Of a DNA stretch of 6,808 nucleotides, positions 1-5,130 are shown one piece after another. The DNA lies in assembly GCA_900752845.1 (NCBI GenBank), contig CAADWU010000104.1, positions 1-6,808 on the forward strand, in the 5' to 3' direction. The DNA comes from Candidatus Gastranaerophilales bacterium. GTDB lineage: Bacteria > Cyanobacteriota > Vampirovibrionia > Gastranaerophilales > Gastranaerophilaceae. How positions within the stretch are numbered: the stretch's first letter is position 1; each line of letters opens with the position of its first letter. The notes beneath the pieces are model-generated. The model did no database searches and was not told the DNA's origin. It saw nothing but the letters and a program-made list of their open reading frames with translations. The translations under genes were made by a program, and so were the position numbers.

Positions 1-28
1 CCTTAAATAAATCATTTAATACAAAACC

Positions 29-56
29 ATTATACTCTAAAAAAATTTTATAGCAA
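29..56 (-). promoter_or_regulatory. possible promoter leading out of the window
   Basis: Read on the minus strand, a TTGCTA box (56-51) is followed after 16 nt by a perfect TATAAT (34-29). It lies downstream of the metalloprotease gene and points out of the left edge. An ATG at 15-13 could begin the next minus-strand gene, but only five codons are visible. The stretch 1-70 is otherwise AT-rich with no gene I can support. In DNA this AT-rich, chance matches are common, so the call is weak. Confidence 0.3.
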
Positions 57-70
57 TTTTTTACATATTA

Positions 71-847
71 TTATTTCTTTTTGTTTATAAAAAACTTTTT
101 CATCTCGTCTGAAATCTGAACATTTTGCAATGCCATGTGGTATTTACGCAAATTTGCGAGGGTTTCCTGTTCTTCCAGCAAATCCCGTTTTGGCATTTTT
201 ACGGAACTTTTGACTTTTTCAAATTCACTTGGTGATTTTTTGTTAATAAATTTGGCAATAATTTCGTCAATATTATTTCCTCCAACACCATACCTTGATG
301 CAACTTCTGCTGTCGTAGCACCTTGAGGAAGCGAATAAAGCCAGTTAACAGTCAGAACATCTCCTTGAGAAATGGAATTAATACCTCTCTGGTGAGGCGT
401 ATACATAATATCTGATTTATTATGACTGTGTCCCAACCCTATAGCATGTCCTATTTCATGAAGTATTGTATGATAAACCTCACTTTCATCCATGTAATCG
501 GCATGCACAAGCCCCTCTGTCAAACCGATTGCAACTTCTGCACCATACAATCTGTTAGCACCGTCAAAAGAGAAGTAACAATGACCTAACGCTTTTCTTT
601 CCACACGTTTCCAATCAATGTTAACATTAGACTCAAGCAGACTGTTAACAATTTTAAAAGAAACTTTACCCTTTGTAGCTTTTTGCCATTCTTCCAATGC
701 ACGAATGACCATCTGGCGGTATTTCAAATCCTGTCCCTGTTTTGAATAAAACTTCATTGGTGCTATATAAACGCTTAACGGCATAAAAGTCCACCGCATT
801 ATACGTCCGTTTTTTAAAGATTCAGCAACATAGGTGTGTTTTTGCAT
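71..847 (-). CDS. matrixin-family zinc metalloprotease
   Basis: A 258-residue protein of the metzincin/matrixin type (peptidase family M10-like), expected to hydrolyse peptide bonds with a catalytic zinc. Residues 130-140 form a complete HExxHxxGxxH motif (H130, E131, H134, G137, H140), and SDIMY at 145-149 is the expected Met-turn. The N-terminal part (18-67) has the matrixin 'MRW...PLSVYIAP' strand and an 'ALEEWQKATKGKVSF' helix. After the catalytic domain, 'SISQGDVLTVNWLYSLP' is the usual third helix. The tail from about 176 to 258 is unlike the catalytic fold; 'GATTAEVASRYGV' faintly recalls a LysM or helical repeat, and the end is lysine-rich and probably helical. No signal peptide is visible from this ATG, which is odd for a protease class that is normally secreted. 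There is no Shine-Dalgarno, and a TATAAT ends 6 nt before the ATG. The substrate is unknown. Confidence 0.85.
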   Translation of the reverse strand: MQKHTYVAESLKNGRIMRWTFMPLSVYIAPMKFYSKQGQDLKYRQMVIRALEEWQKATKGKVSFKIVNSLLESNVNIDWKRVERKALGHCYFSFDGANRLYGAEVAIGLTEGLVHADYMDESEVYHTILHEIGHAIGLGHSHNKSDIMYTPHQRGINSISQGDVLTVNWLYSLPQGATTAEVASRYGVGGNNIDEIIAKFINKKSPSEFEKVKSSVKMPKRDLLEEQETLANLRKYHMALQNVQISDEMKKFFINKKK

Positions 848-853
848 ATTTTT

Positions 854-859
854 ATTATA
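854..859 (-). promoter_or_regulatory. -10 box just before the metalloprotease ATG
   Basis: A perfect TATAAT on the minus strand ends 6 nt before the ATG at 847, so transcription would begin at or within a base or two of the start codon. The hexamer 17 nt upstream (TAGTTT, 882-877) is a poor -35. No Shine-Dalgarno can fit between. This is one of four similar starts in the window. Confidence 0.45.
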
Positions 860-903
860 TAATAAAAAGTAAAGAAAAACTATATTCGTTTATATAGACA
901 ATT

Positions 904-909
904 TATGAT
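904..909 (+). promoter_or_regulatory. possible -10 box of ybaB-recR
   Basis: TATGAT matches the -10 consensus at 5 of 6 positions. It lies 22 nt before the chosen ybaB ATG and would place the transcript start just ahead of the Shine-Dalgarno. No convincing -35 is seen (TATATT at 881-886). The 84-nt gap 848-931 must also hold the divergent metalloprotease promoter. Confidence 0.25.
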
Positions 910-918
910 AAAAGACTT

Positions 919-923
919 AGGAG
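919..923 (+). promoter_or_regulatory. Shine-Dalgarno deciding the ybaB start
   Basis: AGGAG (within TTAGGAGAG) sits 8 nt before the ATG at 932. An in-frame ATG at 905 lies upstream of this site and would make the ribosome binding site itself coding, so 932 is the supported start. Confidence 0.8.
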
Positions 924-931
924 AGAAAACT

Positions 932-1267
932 ATGAACATTATGCAAATGATGAAACAAGCACAAGGCTTGCAAAAAAAACTGAAAGATACTCAGGAAGAA
1001 CTTGCTAATCTTGAAATAACCGGAGAATCAGCAGGCGGTTCCGTTAAAGTTATCTGCGACGGTCAAGGCAAATTTAAATCAATTAAGCTTTCTGCTGAAG
1101 CTATTAATCCTGAAAACCCTTCATCAGTAGATGCAGACACAATTGAAATGTTAGAAGATATTATTTCTTCTGCTATTATGCAGGCAAGCGACAAAGCTTC
1201 CAAAACTATGGAAGAAAAAATGAAAGCCGTAACAGGCGGTATTAATATTCCGGGATTAAATTTCTAA
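932..1267 (+). CDS. ybaB: YbaB/EbfC family nucleoid-associated protein
   Basis: A 111-residue protein of the YbaB/EbfC family: small dimeric DNA-binding proteins associated with the nucleoid, usually encoded beside recR. The sequence shows the family plan: an N-terminal helix 'MMKQAQGLQKKLKDTQEEL', a central sheet containing 'GGSVKVICDGQGKFKSIKL', and a C-terminal helix 'DTIEMLEDIISSAIMQASDKASKTMEEKM' followed by a GGINIPGL tail. Length fits the family (about 100-115 residues). The start at 932 is chosen because AGGAG lies 8 nt upstream. recR begins 1 nt after the stop. dnaX, which often precedes this pair, is absent; a divergent metalloprotease gene lies there instead. Its precise role in the cell is not known for this lineage. 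Confidence 0.93.
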   Translation: MNIMQMMKQAQGLQKKLKDTQEELANLEITGESAGGSVKVICDGQGKFKSIKLSAEAINPENPSSVDADTIEMLEDIISSAIMQASDKASKTMEEKMKAVTGGINIPGLNF

Positions 1268-1268
1268 T

Positions 1269-1865
1269 ATGATATACCCTAAATCAATAGCAACTCTTAT
1301 AGAACACTTTCAGAAATTTCCGTCTGTAGGACCGAAATCTGCTCAGCGCATGGCTTTTTATCTACTGAGAATGCCTTTGAGTGAAGTTGAAAAATTTGCA
1401 CAAAGCATGATTGATGCTAAACATAATACTAAAACATGCGAAGTATGTTTTAATCTTTCTGCATCAAGTCCTTGTGAAATTTGTACATCCACACAGCGTG
1501 ACCGTTCTACTATTTGTATAGTTTCAGAAACAAAAGACTTAATTGCTATTGAAAAGACTAATGAATACAAAGGACTTTATCATGTTCTGCAAGGATTAAT
1601 CTCTCCTATGGACGGCATTGGAGCAGACGATATAAGAATAAAAGAACTTCTTACACGTCTTACTAATGATGAAGTTAAAGAGGTTATCCTTGCTTTAAGT
1701 CCTTCTGTTGAAGGCGAAGCTACAAGCCTTTATTTAAGCAAACTCATTAAACCTTTCGGAATAAAGATTTCACGTATTGCGTTTGGTCTTCCTGTCGGCG
1801 CAGATTTGGAATACGCCGACGAAATAACCATTGCAAAAGCCATTGAAGGCAGACGAGAGCTTTAA
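1269..1865 (+). CDS. recR: recombination mediator protein RecR
   Basis: A 198-residue RecR, the usual family length. RecR forms rings that clamp DNA and, with RecO (and RecF), help load RecA at single-strand gaps during repair. Visible parts in order: a helix-hairpin-helix region around 'FPSVGPKSAQRMAFYLL' (17-33); a C4 zinc finger with C57, C60, C69 and C72; a Toprim domain beginning 'STICIVSETKDLIAIE' (80-95); the conserved 'YHVLQGLISPMDGIG' (104-118); and a C-terminal segment 'IAFGLPVGADLEYAD' typical of RecR. It starts 1 nt after the ybaB stop with only a weak, distant GGGA upstream, so it is probably translated by coupling to ybaB. Its stop codon directly abuts that of the convergent prepilin gene, with no intergenic base. 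Confidence 0.97.
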   Translation: MIYPKSIATLIEHFQKFPSVGPKSAQRMAFYLLRMPLSEVEKFAQSMIDAKHNTKTCEVCFNLSASSPCEICTSTQRDRSTICIVSETKDLIAIEKTNEYKGLYHVLQGLISPMDGIGADDIRIKELLTRLTNDEVKEVILALSPSVEGEATSLYLSKLIKPFGIKISRIAFGLPVGADLEYADEITIAKAIEGRREL

Positions 1866-2686
1866 TTAATCTCTGTTTGTTATTATTTTATTTATATCTG
1901 TTCCACCCTTTTGAACCATACTGCTGTTTCCGACAAAAAAGAATGAATCATCAGAAGATGATTTAGTTGCAGTCCTAATTGCAAAGACATCATATCCCCA
2001 TTTATTTGGATCTTTTTTACCATTAACATCGAAAATAATTATTCTAGGTATATTCATTCCGCTGTAATTCATCAAAATTTCGCCGCTTGCAAGAACATAA
2101 GCAGAACTACTATTCATAAGAGCAGATGAAGCATACCCACCTTGACCGACAAGTTTCTTATTAAAATCTTCGTCAGATATATCTTCATTTCCATCTTTTA
2201 TAATATCATCCAAGCCTGAATATTTAGGAATACATCCGTTATCGTAAGCTTTATTTTTGCAAGTTTTTATAATCTTTAAATTAGATAAAAATATACTTTC
2301 AAAATCCTTACATCCGGCAGTTGAGCCGCAAACATCAGAAGCTAAAGGACTGCCGTCAGCCATTTGGTATTCTAAGCAGCTTTTACCGTCACTGCTGTAT
2401 TTCACACAACTGTGAGGTTTGCAAGATGAGGGATACCAATAATAACAAGCAGGCTTCCAACCGTAGCTTTGAACCGAGAGAGCAAGTGCCTGTGCCAACA
2501 TAGAGTAAGTCTTCTTTGCCTGATTTTTTAAAGCCGTTTTCTGGTAATTTGCAATCAAAACAGGCATAGTCATTGCCGCAACAACACCAATGATGCCTAA
2601 AGTGACCAATACTTCCGCCAAGGTAAAACCCTTGCTAAAGGAGCTTAAACGGTTGCCCCCCCCCCGACATTAATAAAATTTTCCAT
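1866..2686 (-). CDS. prepilin-like protein 1, frame broken at a G10 tract (putatively phase-variable)
   Basis: Encodes a type IV pilin-like or pseudopilin-like protein with an N-terminal class III signal, KG^FTLAEVLVTLGIIGVV, expected to be cut by a prepilin peptidase and inserted through its hydrophobic helix. The rest is a Cys-rich extracellular-type domain with a late 'DVNGKKDPNKWGYDVFAI' motif shared with the second prepilin gene. The only well-placed start is the ATG at 2686, 6 nt after AAAGGAG. From it, translation runs 13 codons through ten G (2656-2665) and stops at TAA (2647-2645). With 11 or 8 G it would read MENFINV-G-run-NRLSS and continue as one frame of 273 residues (11 G), cleaving after G20 with E at +5. 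In the given sequence the main frame is open from 2669 and has only a TTG at 2621, inside the signal motif, which cannot be the true start. A frameshifted or OFF-phase gene is the best reading; assembly error is the alternative. Confidence 0.82.
2563..2627 (-). repeat. prepilin N-terminal direct repeat, copy 1
   Basis: This 65-nt stretch encodes the FTLAEVLVTLGIIGVVAAMTMP segment. It matches 4783-4847 at 63 of 65 positions (differences at 2577 and 2595), including synonymous sites. A second match, 2612-2665 to 4892-4945, covers the upstream signal region and the G tract with 4 mismatches in 54. The rest of the two genes is much more diverged. Confidence 0.9.
2656..2665 (-). repeat. G10 homopolymer, putative phase-variation tract (gene 1)
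   Basis: Ten consecutive C on the plus strand read as ten G in the coding direction, between codon 7 of the ATG at 2686 and the prepilin signal. Ten G leave the ATG frame out of phase and lead into TAA. A length of 3n+2 (8 or 11) restores the full frame. G runs of this length are known hotspots for slipped-strand length change in bacteria. Confidence 0.8.
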
Positions 2687-2692
2687 AAATTG

Positions 2693-2699
2693 CTCCTTT
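2693..2699 (-). promoter_or_regulatory. Shine-Dalgarno of prepilin gene 1
   Basis: AAAGGAG on the minus strand is separated by 6 nt (CAATTT) from the ATG at 2686. Prepilin gene 2 has the same arrangement (AAAGGAG-CACTTT-ATG). It identifies the ATG at 2686 as the intended start even though ten G put it out of frame. Confidence 0.85.
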
Positions 2700-2717
2700 C
2701 CTTTCGTTTTATATATG

Positions 2718-2746
2718 ATTATATCAAATATAAGATTTATTTTCAA
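2718..2746 (-). promoter_or_regulatory. promoter of prepilin gene 1
   Basis: Minus strand: TTGAAA (2746-2741), a 17-nt spacer, then TATAAT (2723-2718) preceded by TGA, giving an extended -10. Transcription would start near 2711, leaving a leader of about 25 nt with the Shine-Dalgarno. Prepilin gene 2 has the same two boxes, spacing and extended -10. Confidence 0.75.
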
Positions 2747-2757
2747 CATGAGAATAA

Positions 2758-2786
2758 TTGCTTTTGTCATAAAATTACGCTAAAAT
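2758..2786 (+). promoter_or_regulatory. promoter of the ABC ATPase gene, possibly leaderless
   Basis: TTGCTT (2758-2763), a 17-nt spacer and TAAAAT (2781-2786) end 6 nt before the ATG at 2793, so the mRNA would begin at or next to the start codon. The -35 is only a partial match. It lies back-to-back with the prepilin gene 1 promoter, the two -35 boxes being 11 nt apart. Confidence 0.5.
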
Positions 2787-2792
2787 CTTGTT

Positions 2793-3740
2793 ATGAATTT
2801 AGTCAGAATAAACGACTTATATGTCGAATACAAATCGAAAAAAGGTGTTTTCGGAGAAGAAACAACTATCCACGCTGTTAACGGTGTATCTCTTGATATA
2901 AAAAAAGGGGAAATTCTTGCTGTTGCCGGTGAATCAGGATGCGGCAAATCAACTCTTGCGAAAGCTGTAATTCAGCTTGAACCCGCTAAATCAGGAGAAA
3001 TTTATTTCAATGATATAGATACACTTTCTCTAAATAAAAAAAGCTTAAAAAATTTCAGAAAACAGGCGCAAATGGTTTTCCAAAATCCTTATTCAAGTCT
3101 TGATCCCAAGATGAAGATTTTTGACACTTTAAAAGAACCCCTTCAAATAAATACTGATTTGTCAGATGAAAAGATAGAAAAAATTGTTAAAGAAAAAATC
3201 AGGCTTGTCGGACTTGACGAAAACTGTCTTAACTTATATCCGCATGAATTTTCGGGAGGTCAAAGGCAAAGAATAGCAATAGCAAGAGCACTTGTTCTTA
3301 ATCCTGAATTTATTCTTGCAGATGAACCTGTCAGTGCTCTTGATGTAAGTATTCAGGCACAAATAATCAATCTTTTAAAAGAACTTAAAGAAGAATGCAA
3401 TCTTACATTTTTGCTAATTACGCATGATATGAGTGTTATAAAATATCTTGCTGACAGAGTGGCTATAATGTATTTAGGTGAAATAGTCGAAATAGGAGAG
3501 ACAGAAGACATATTTAAAAACCCTATGCACCCTTATACAAAAGCTTTATTAAGTTCAGTACCGCAGCCTGATAAAAAAGTTACAAAAATAATATTAAAAG
3601 GCGACCTGCCTTCTCCTGCTAATCTGCCTTCTGGATGCAAATTCCATACACGCTGTCCGTTTGTTATGGAAAAATGCAAAAATCATGTTCCCGAAGAAAT
3701 CGGTGTTGAACATAAAGTTAAATGTTTTCTGTATGAATAA
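2793..3740 (+). CDS. oligopeptide/dipeptide ABC transporter ATP-binding protein (OppF/DppF-like)
   Basis: A 315-residue ATPase subunit of the peptide/nickel uptake ABC family, which hydrolyses ATP at the inner face of the membrane to drive import. All nucleotide-binding motifs are intact: Walker A GESGCGKST (46-54), Q-loop at Q97 (FQNPYSSLDP), signature FSGGQRQR (153-160), Walker B FILADE (173-178), D-loop SALD (181-184) and switch H211 (ITHD). The C-terminal oligopeptide-transporter domain begins near 'NPMHPYTKALLSSVP' and carries C282, C288, C295 and C311, the four-cysteine set known in this family to hold an iron-sulfur cluster. The 'YSSLDP' and 'HPYTKALL' signatures favour the F-type subunit. 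No permease, binding protein or D-type partner is adjacent, so it is an orphan here and must act with components encoded elsewhere. No Shine-Dalgarno precedes the ATG. smpB follows after 22 nt. Confidence 0.92.
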   Translation: MNLVRINDLYVEYKSKKGVFGEETTIHAVNGVSLDIKKGEILAVAGESGCGKSTLAKAVIQLEPAKSGEIYFNDIDTLSLNKKSLKNFRKQAQMVFQNPYSSLDPKMKIFDTLKEPLQINTDLSDEKIEKIVKEKIRLVGLDENCLNLYPHEFSGGQRQRIAIARALVLNPEFILADEPVSALDVSIQAQIINLLKELKEECNLTFLLITHDMSVIKYLADRVAIMYLGEIVEIGETEDIFKNPMHPYTKALLSSVPQPDKKVTKIILKGDLPSPANLPSGCKFHTRCPFVMEKCKNHVPEEIGVEHKVKCFLYE

Positions 3741-3747
3741 TTTTTTG

Positions 3748-3756
3748 TGTTAAAAT
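3748..3756 (+). promoter_or_regulatory. extended -10 box before smpB
   Basis: TGTTAAAAT, an extended -10 (TGn-TAAAAT), ends 6 nt before the smpB ATG at 3763. There is no Shine-Dalgarno in the 22-nt gap after the ABC ATPase gene and no clear -35. This would give smpB a leaderless transcript of its own, besides any read-through from upstream. Confidence 0.45.
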
Positions 3757-3762
3757 CAAAAT

Positions 3763-4215
3763 ATGGACAGAAAAATTGTTACAACTAACAGAAAAGCTTT
3801 TCACGACTACACAATTGTTGAAAAATATGTAGCAGGAATTGTGCTGACAGGAACAGAAATTAAGTCAATACGAAAAAATGCCATAAACCTTAAAGACAGC
3901 TTTTGTAAAATTGAAGACAATGAAATTTTTCTGTATAAATGCCACATTTCACCTTATGAACAGGGCAACCGTTTTAACCACGATGCGGAACGTGTGAGAA
4001 AGCTTCTTTTAAACAGAAAAGAAATTCTCAAAATGCATTCCAAAGTAAAACAGGACAATTATACAATTGTCCCTTTAGAAGTATTTTTATCACACGGTTT
4101 TGCCAAAGTAGAAATAGGTTTGGCAAAAGGTAAGAAATTACACGACAAACGTGATGACATAGCTAAAAAAGACTTGAAACGGGAAATGGACAGAGCCTCA
4201 AAAATCAAATATTAA
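3763..4215 (+). CDS. smpB: SsrA-binding protein SmpB
   Basis: A 150-residue SmpB, of usual length. SmpB binds tmRNA (SsrA) and brings it to ribosomes stalled on broken mRNAs, allowing ribosome rescue and tagging of the unfinished protein for degradation. Family blocks are clear: 'NRKAFHDYTIVEKYVAGIVLTGTE' region (9-32) leading into KSIR, 'HISPYEQGNRFNHDAER' (61-77), 'RKLLLNRKEI', 'YTIVPLEVF', and 'GLAKGKKLHDKR' (119-130), whose GKKLHDKR is the hallmark near the C-terminal tail that enters the ribosomal decoding region. The basic C-terminus (KRDDIAKKDLKREMDRASKIK) is normal. It lies 22 nt after the ABC ATPase and 2 nt from the stop of the convergent prepilin gene 2. No Shine-Dalgarno is present. 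Confidence 0.97.
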   Translation: MDRKIVTTNRKAFHDYTIVEKYVAGIVLTGTEIKSIRKNAINLKDSFCKIEDNEIFLYKCHISPYEQGNRFNHDAERVRKLLLNRKEILKMHSKVKQDNYTIVPLEVFLSHGFAKVEIGLAKGKKLHDKRDDIAKKDLKREMDRASKIKY

Positions 4216-4217
4216 TA

Positions 4218-5032
4218 CTATTTTAGAATATAATAAGCAGAACATCCCCATCCCCATATATCGCCTTTACAGGTTCCGTCACCCTGAGTAAATGGAACAA
4301 ATACACCATCAGCTGCACCCCAACCAGGCTTATAACCTTGTACAACTCTAATTTGGTATATATCTCTATCAAAAATTGCCGCAAAAATGTCAACACCTAT
4401 TCTGTTAGGCAAAGCTGCTCCGTTTACATCACATACAACTATAGTATTTCTGCCGCCGTTGTCAAAGCATAGTGTACCACCGGTGACAGTATTCATGCAA
4501 ACTGAACCAGCGCCTACAGCACCTATATCTCTTGCATAAACATTATTGCCATTGTAACTGTATATAGGGCGGTTCTCTTTCCAACATCCCTGTTGAACAG
4601 AAAGATTGGCAGCACAAACTTTATCAACTTTTATGTATTTCGCAAATGTTTCACCAATTTTTTGTTCTGAGGATAAATCAACTTCATCAAGCGACATTAA
4701 CAATGCTGCATTGGAAATATCAGAATACATCTTTTTCCAGGCGACAATAAATTCTTTTTCTTTTTTATGCGCAATTAAAGACGGCATAGTCATTGCTGCA
4801 ACAACACCAATGATACCTAAAGTGACCAATACTTCCGCCAAGGTAAACGCACTAAAGCGATTATCTTCTAACGTGGCTACGTGCGTAGCACCTTCCGCCA
4901 GGGTAAATCCCTTACTACAGGAGCTTAAACGGTTGCCCCCCCCCCGCAAGCGTAGCCGCTTGACCCGTCACATTGGAGCTTTGGCATAATTTCTCCAACT
5001 GACGAAGCAGCTCTTAAAATAAATCTTTTCAT
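4218..5032 (-). CDS. prepilin-like protein 2, frame broken at a G10 tract (putatively phase-variable), with duplicated signal
   Basis: A second type IV pilin-like or pseudopilin-like protein. The well-placed ATG is at 5032, 6 nt after AAAGGAG. From it, 29 codons lead into ten G (4936-4945) and translation ends at TAA (4927-4925) as a 35-residue peptide. Eleven or eight G would give one frame of 271 residues (11 G). In the given sequence the body frame has only a TTG at 4949 with no Shine-Dalgarno. The signal occurs twice: SKG^FTLAE and, 20 residues later, SA-FTLAEVLVTLGIIGVV, where only the second adjoins the hydrophobic helix but has Ala instead of Gly at the cleavage position. The mature part has several Cys, a 'CDVNGAALPNRIGVDIF' motif shared with gene 1, and a C-terminal GWGCSAYYILK ending. 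Its partners and pilus or secretion role are unknown; no assembly ATPase or prepilin peptidase is nearby. Confidence 0.82.
4783..4847 (-). repeat. prepilin N-terminal direct repeat, copy 2
   Basis: A 65-nt segment with 63 positions identical to 2563-2627, same orientation, 2220 nt apart. It codes for the hydrophobic helix after the second FTLAE. Near-identity at synonymous positions suggests recent duplication or gene conversion rather than protein-level constraint alone. Confidence 0.9.
4833..4892 (-). repeat. 60-nt in-frame insert duplicating FTLAE, with a palindrome
   Basis: Compared with prepilin gene 1, gene 2 has exactly 20 extra codons between GAA and GTA of the signal (GATHVATLEDNRFSA then FTLAE). 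The insert contains a perfect inverted repeat, GCTACG-TG-CGTAGC (4876-4889). It ends with a second copy of the FTLAE coding sequence. It keeps the reading frame. Confidence 0.75.
4936..4945 (-). repeat. G10 homopolymer, putative phase-variation tract (gene 2)
   Basis: Ten G in the coding direction follow the TGC codon 29 of the ATG at 5032 and precede the shared CAACCGTTTAAGCTCCT sequence. As in gene 1, ten G lead the ATG frame into TAA, while 3n+2 G would join it to the prepilin frame. Confidence 0.8.
4947..4962. repeat. small inverted repeat beside the G tract
   Basis: CAAGCG-TAGC-CGCTTG forms a perfect 6-bp stem with a 4-nt loop, one base away from the ten-C run. Its GCGTAGC heptamer recurs in the palindrome at 4883-4889. 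A third inverted repeat, TTGGAG (4973-4978) and CTCCAA (4993-4998), lies just beyond. Confidence 0.6.
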
Positions 5033-5038
5033 AAAGTG

Positions 5039-5045
5039 CTCCTTT
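5039..5045 (-). promoter_or_regulatory. Shine-Dalgarno of prepilin gene 2
   Basis: AAAGGAG on the minus strand, then 6 nt (CACTTT), then the ATG at 5032. It matches the gene 1 arrangement almost base for base and marks the intended start. Confidence 0.85.
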
Positions 5046-5059
5046 CTATAATTTTTTTT

Positions 5060-5088
5060 ATTATAACAATTTTTTCCGGACTTTTCAA
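5060..5088 (-). promoter_or_regulatory. promoter of prepilin gene 2
   Basis: Minus strand: TTGAAA (5088-5083), a 17-nt spacer and TATAAT (5065-5060) preceded by TGT, an extended -10. Transcription would start near 5053. The boxes and spacing are the same as for prepilin gene 1, while the spacer sequences differ, which supports conserved function. Confidence 0.78.
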
Positions 5089-5094
5089 GTTAAA

Positions 5095-5123
5095 TTGCAA
5101 TTATGTAAAAAACAATGTAATAT
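5095..5123 (+). promoter_or_regulatory. promoter of the formyltransferase gene, possibly leaderless
   Basis: TTGCAA (5095-5100), 17 nt, TAATAT (5118-5123), ending 7 nt before the ATG at 5131. TATAAA at 5121-5126 is an alternative -10 ending 4 nt before the ATG. It is divergent from and adjacent to the prepilin gene 2 promoter, with 6 nt between the -35 boxes. No Shine-Dalgarno is present. Confidence 0.45.
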
Positions 5124-5130
5124 AAAATTT

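Noticed and set aside
1..20. AT-only inverted repeat TTAAAT/ATTTAA at the left edge as a terminator.
   Set aside because: An AT-only 6-bp stem is too weak, and such matches are expected by chance in this composition.
848..892. The metalloprotease frame stays open upstream of its ATG and would encode a hydrophobic stretch (IVFLYFLLY) like a signal peptide.
   Set aside because: There is no ATG, GTG or TTG in that extension before the in-frame stop, and the same bases form the TATAAT box, so the hydrophobic reading is probably an effect of T-rich DNA.
905..931. Upstream ATG at 905 as the ybaB start.
   Set aside because: It would translate the AGGAG ribosome binding site itself and add nine residues unlike the family N-terminus; 932 has the correctly spaced SD.
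1850..1885. Possible bidirectional terminator at the recR/prepilin convergence (AGAG...CTCT around TTAATTAA).
   Set aside because: The stem is only four base pairs with an internal mismatch, GC content is low and no clean T run follows.
4606..4989. Plus-strand open frame of 127 codons opposite prepilin gene 2.
   Set aside because: It is antisense to the prepilin coding sequence, has no recognisable protein features and no SD; it is a shadow of the real gene.
5095..5130. TTG at 5095 as the formyltransferase start.
   Set aside because: It adds 12 residues before a normal Rossmann start, lacks an SD, and coincides with the TTGCAA -35 box.
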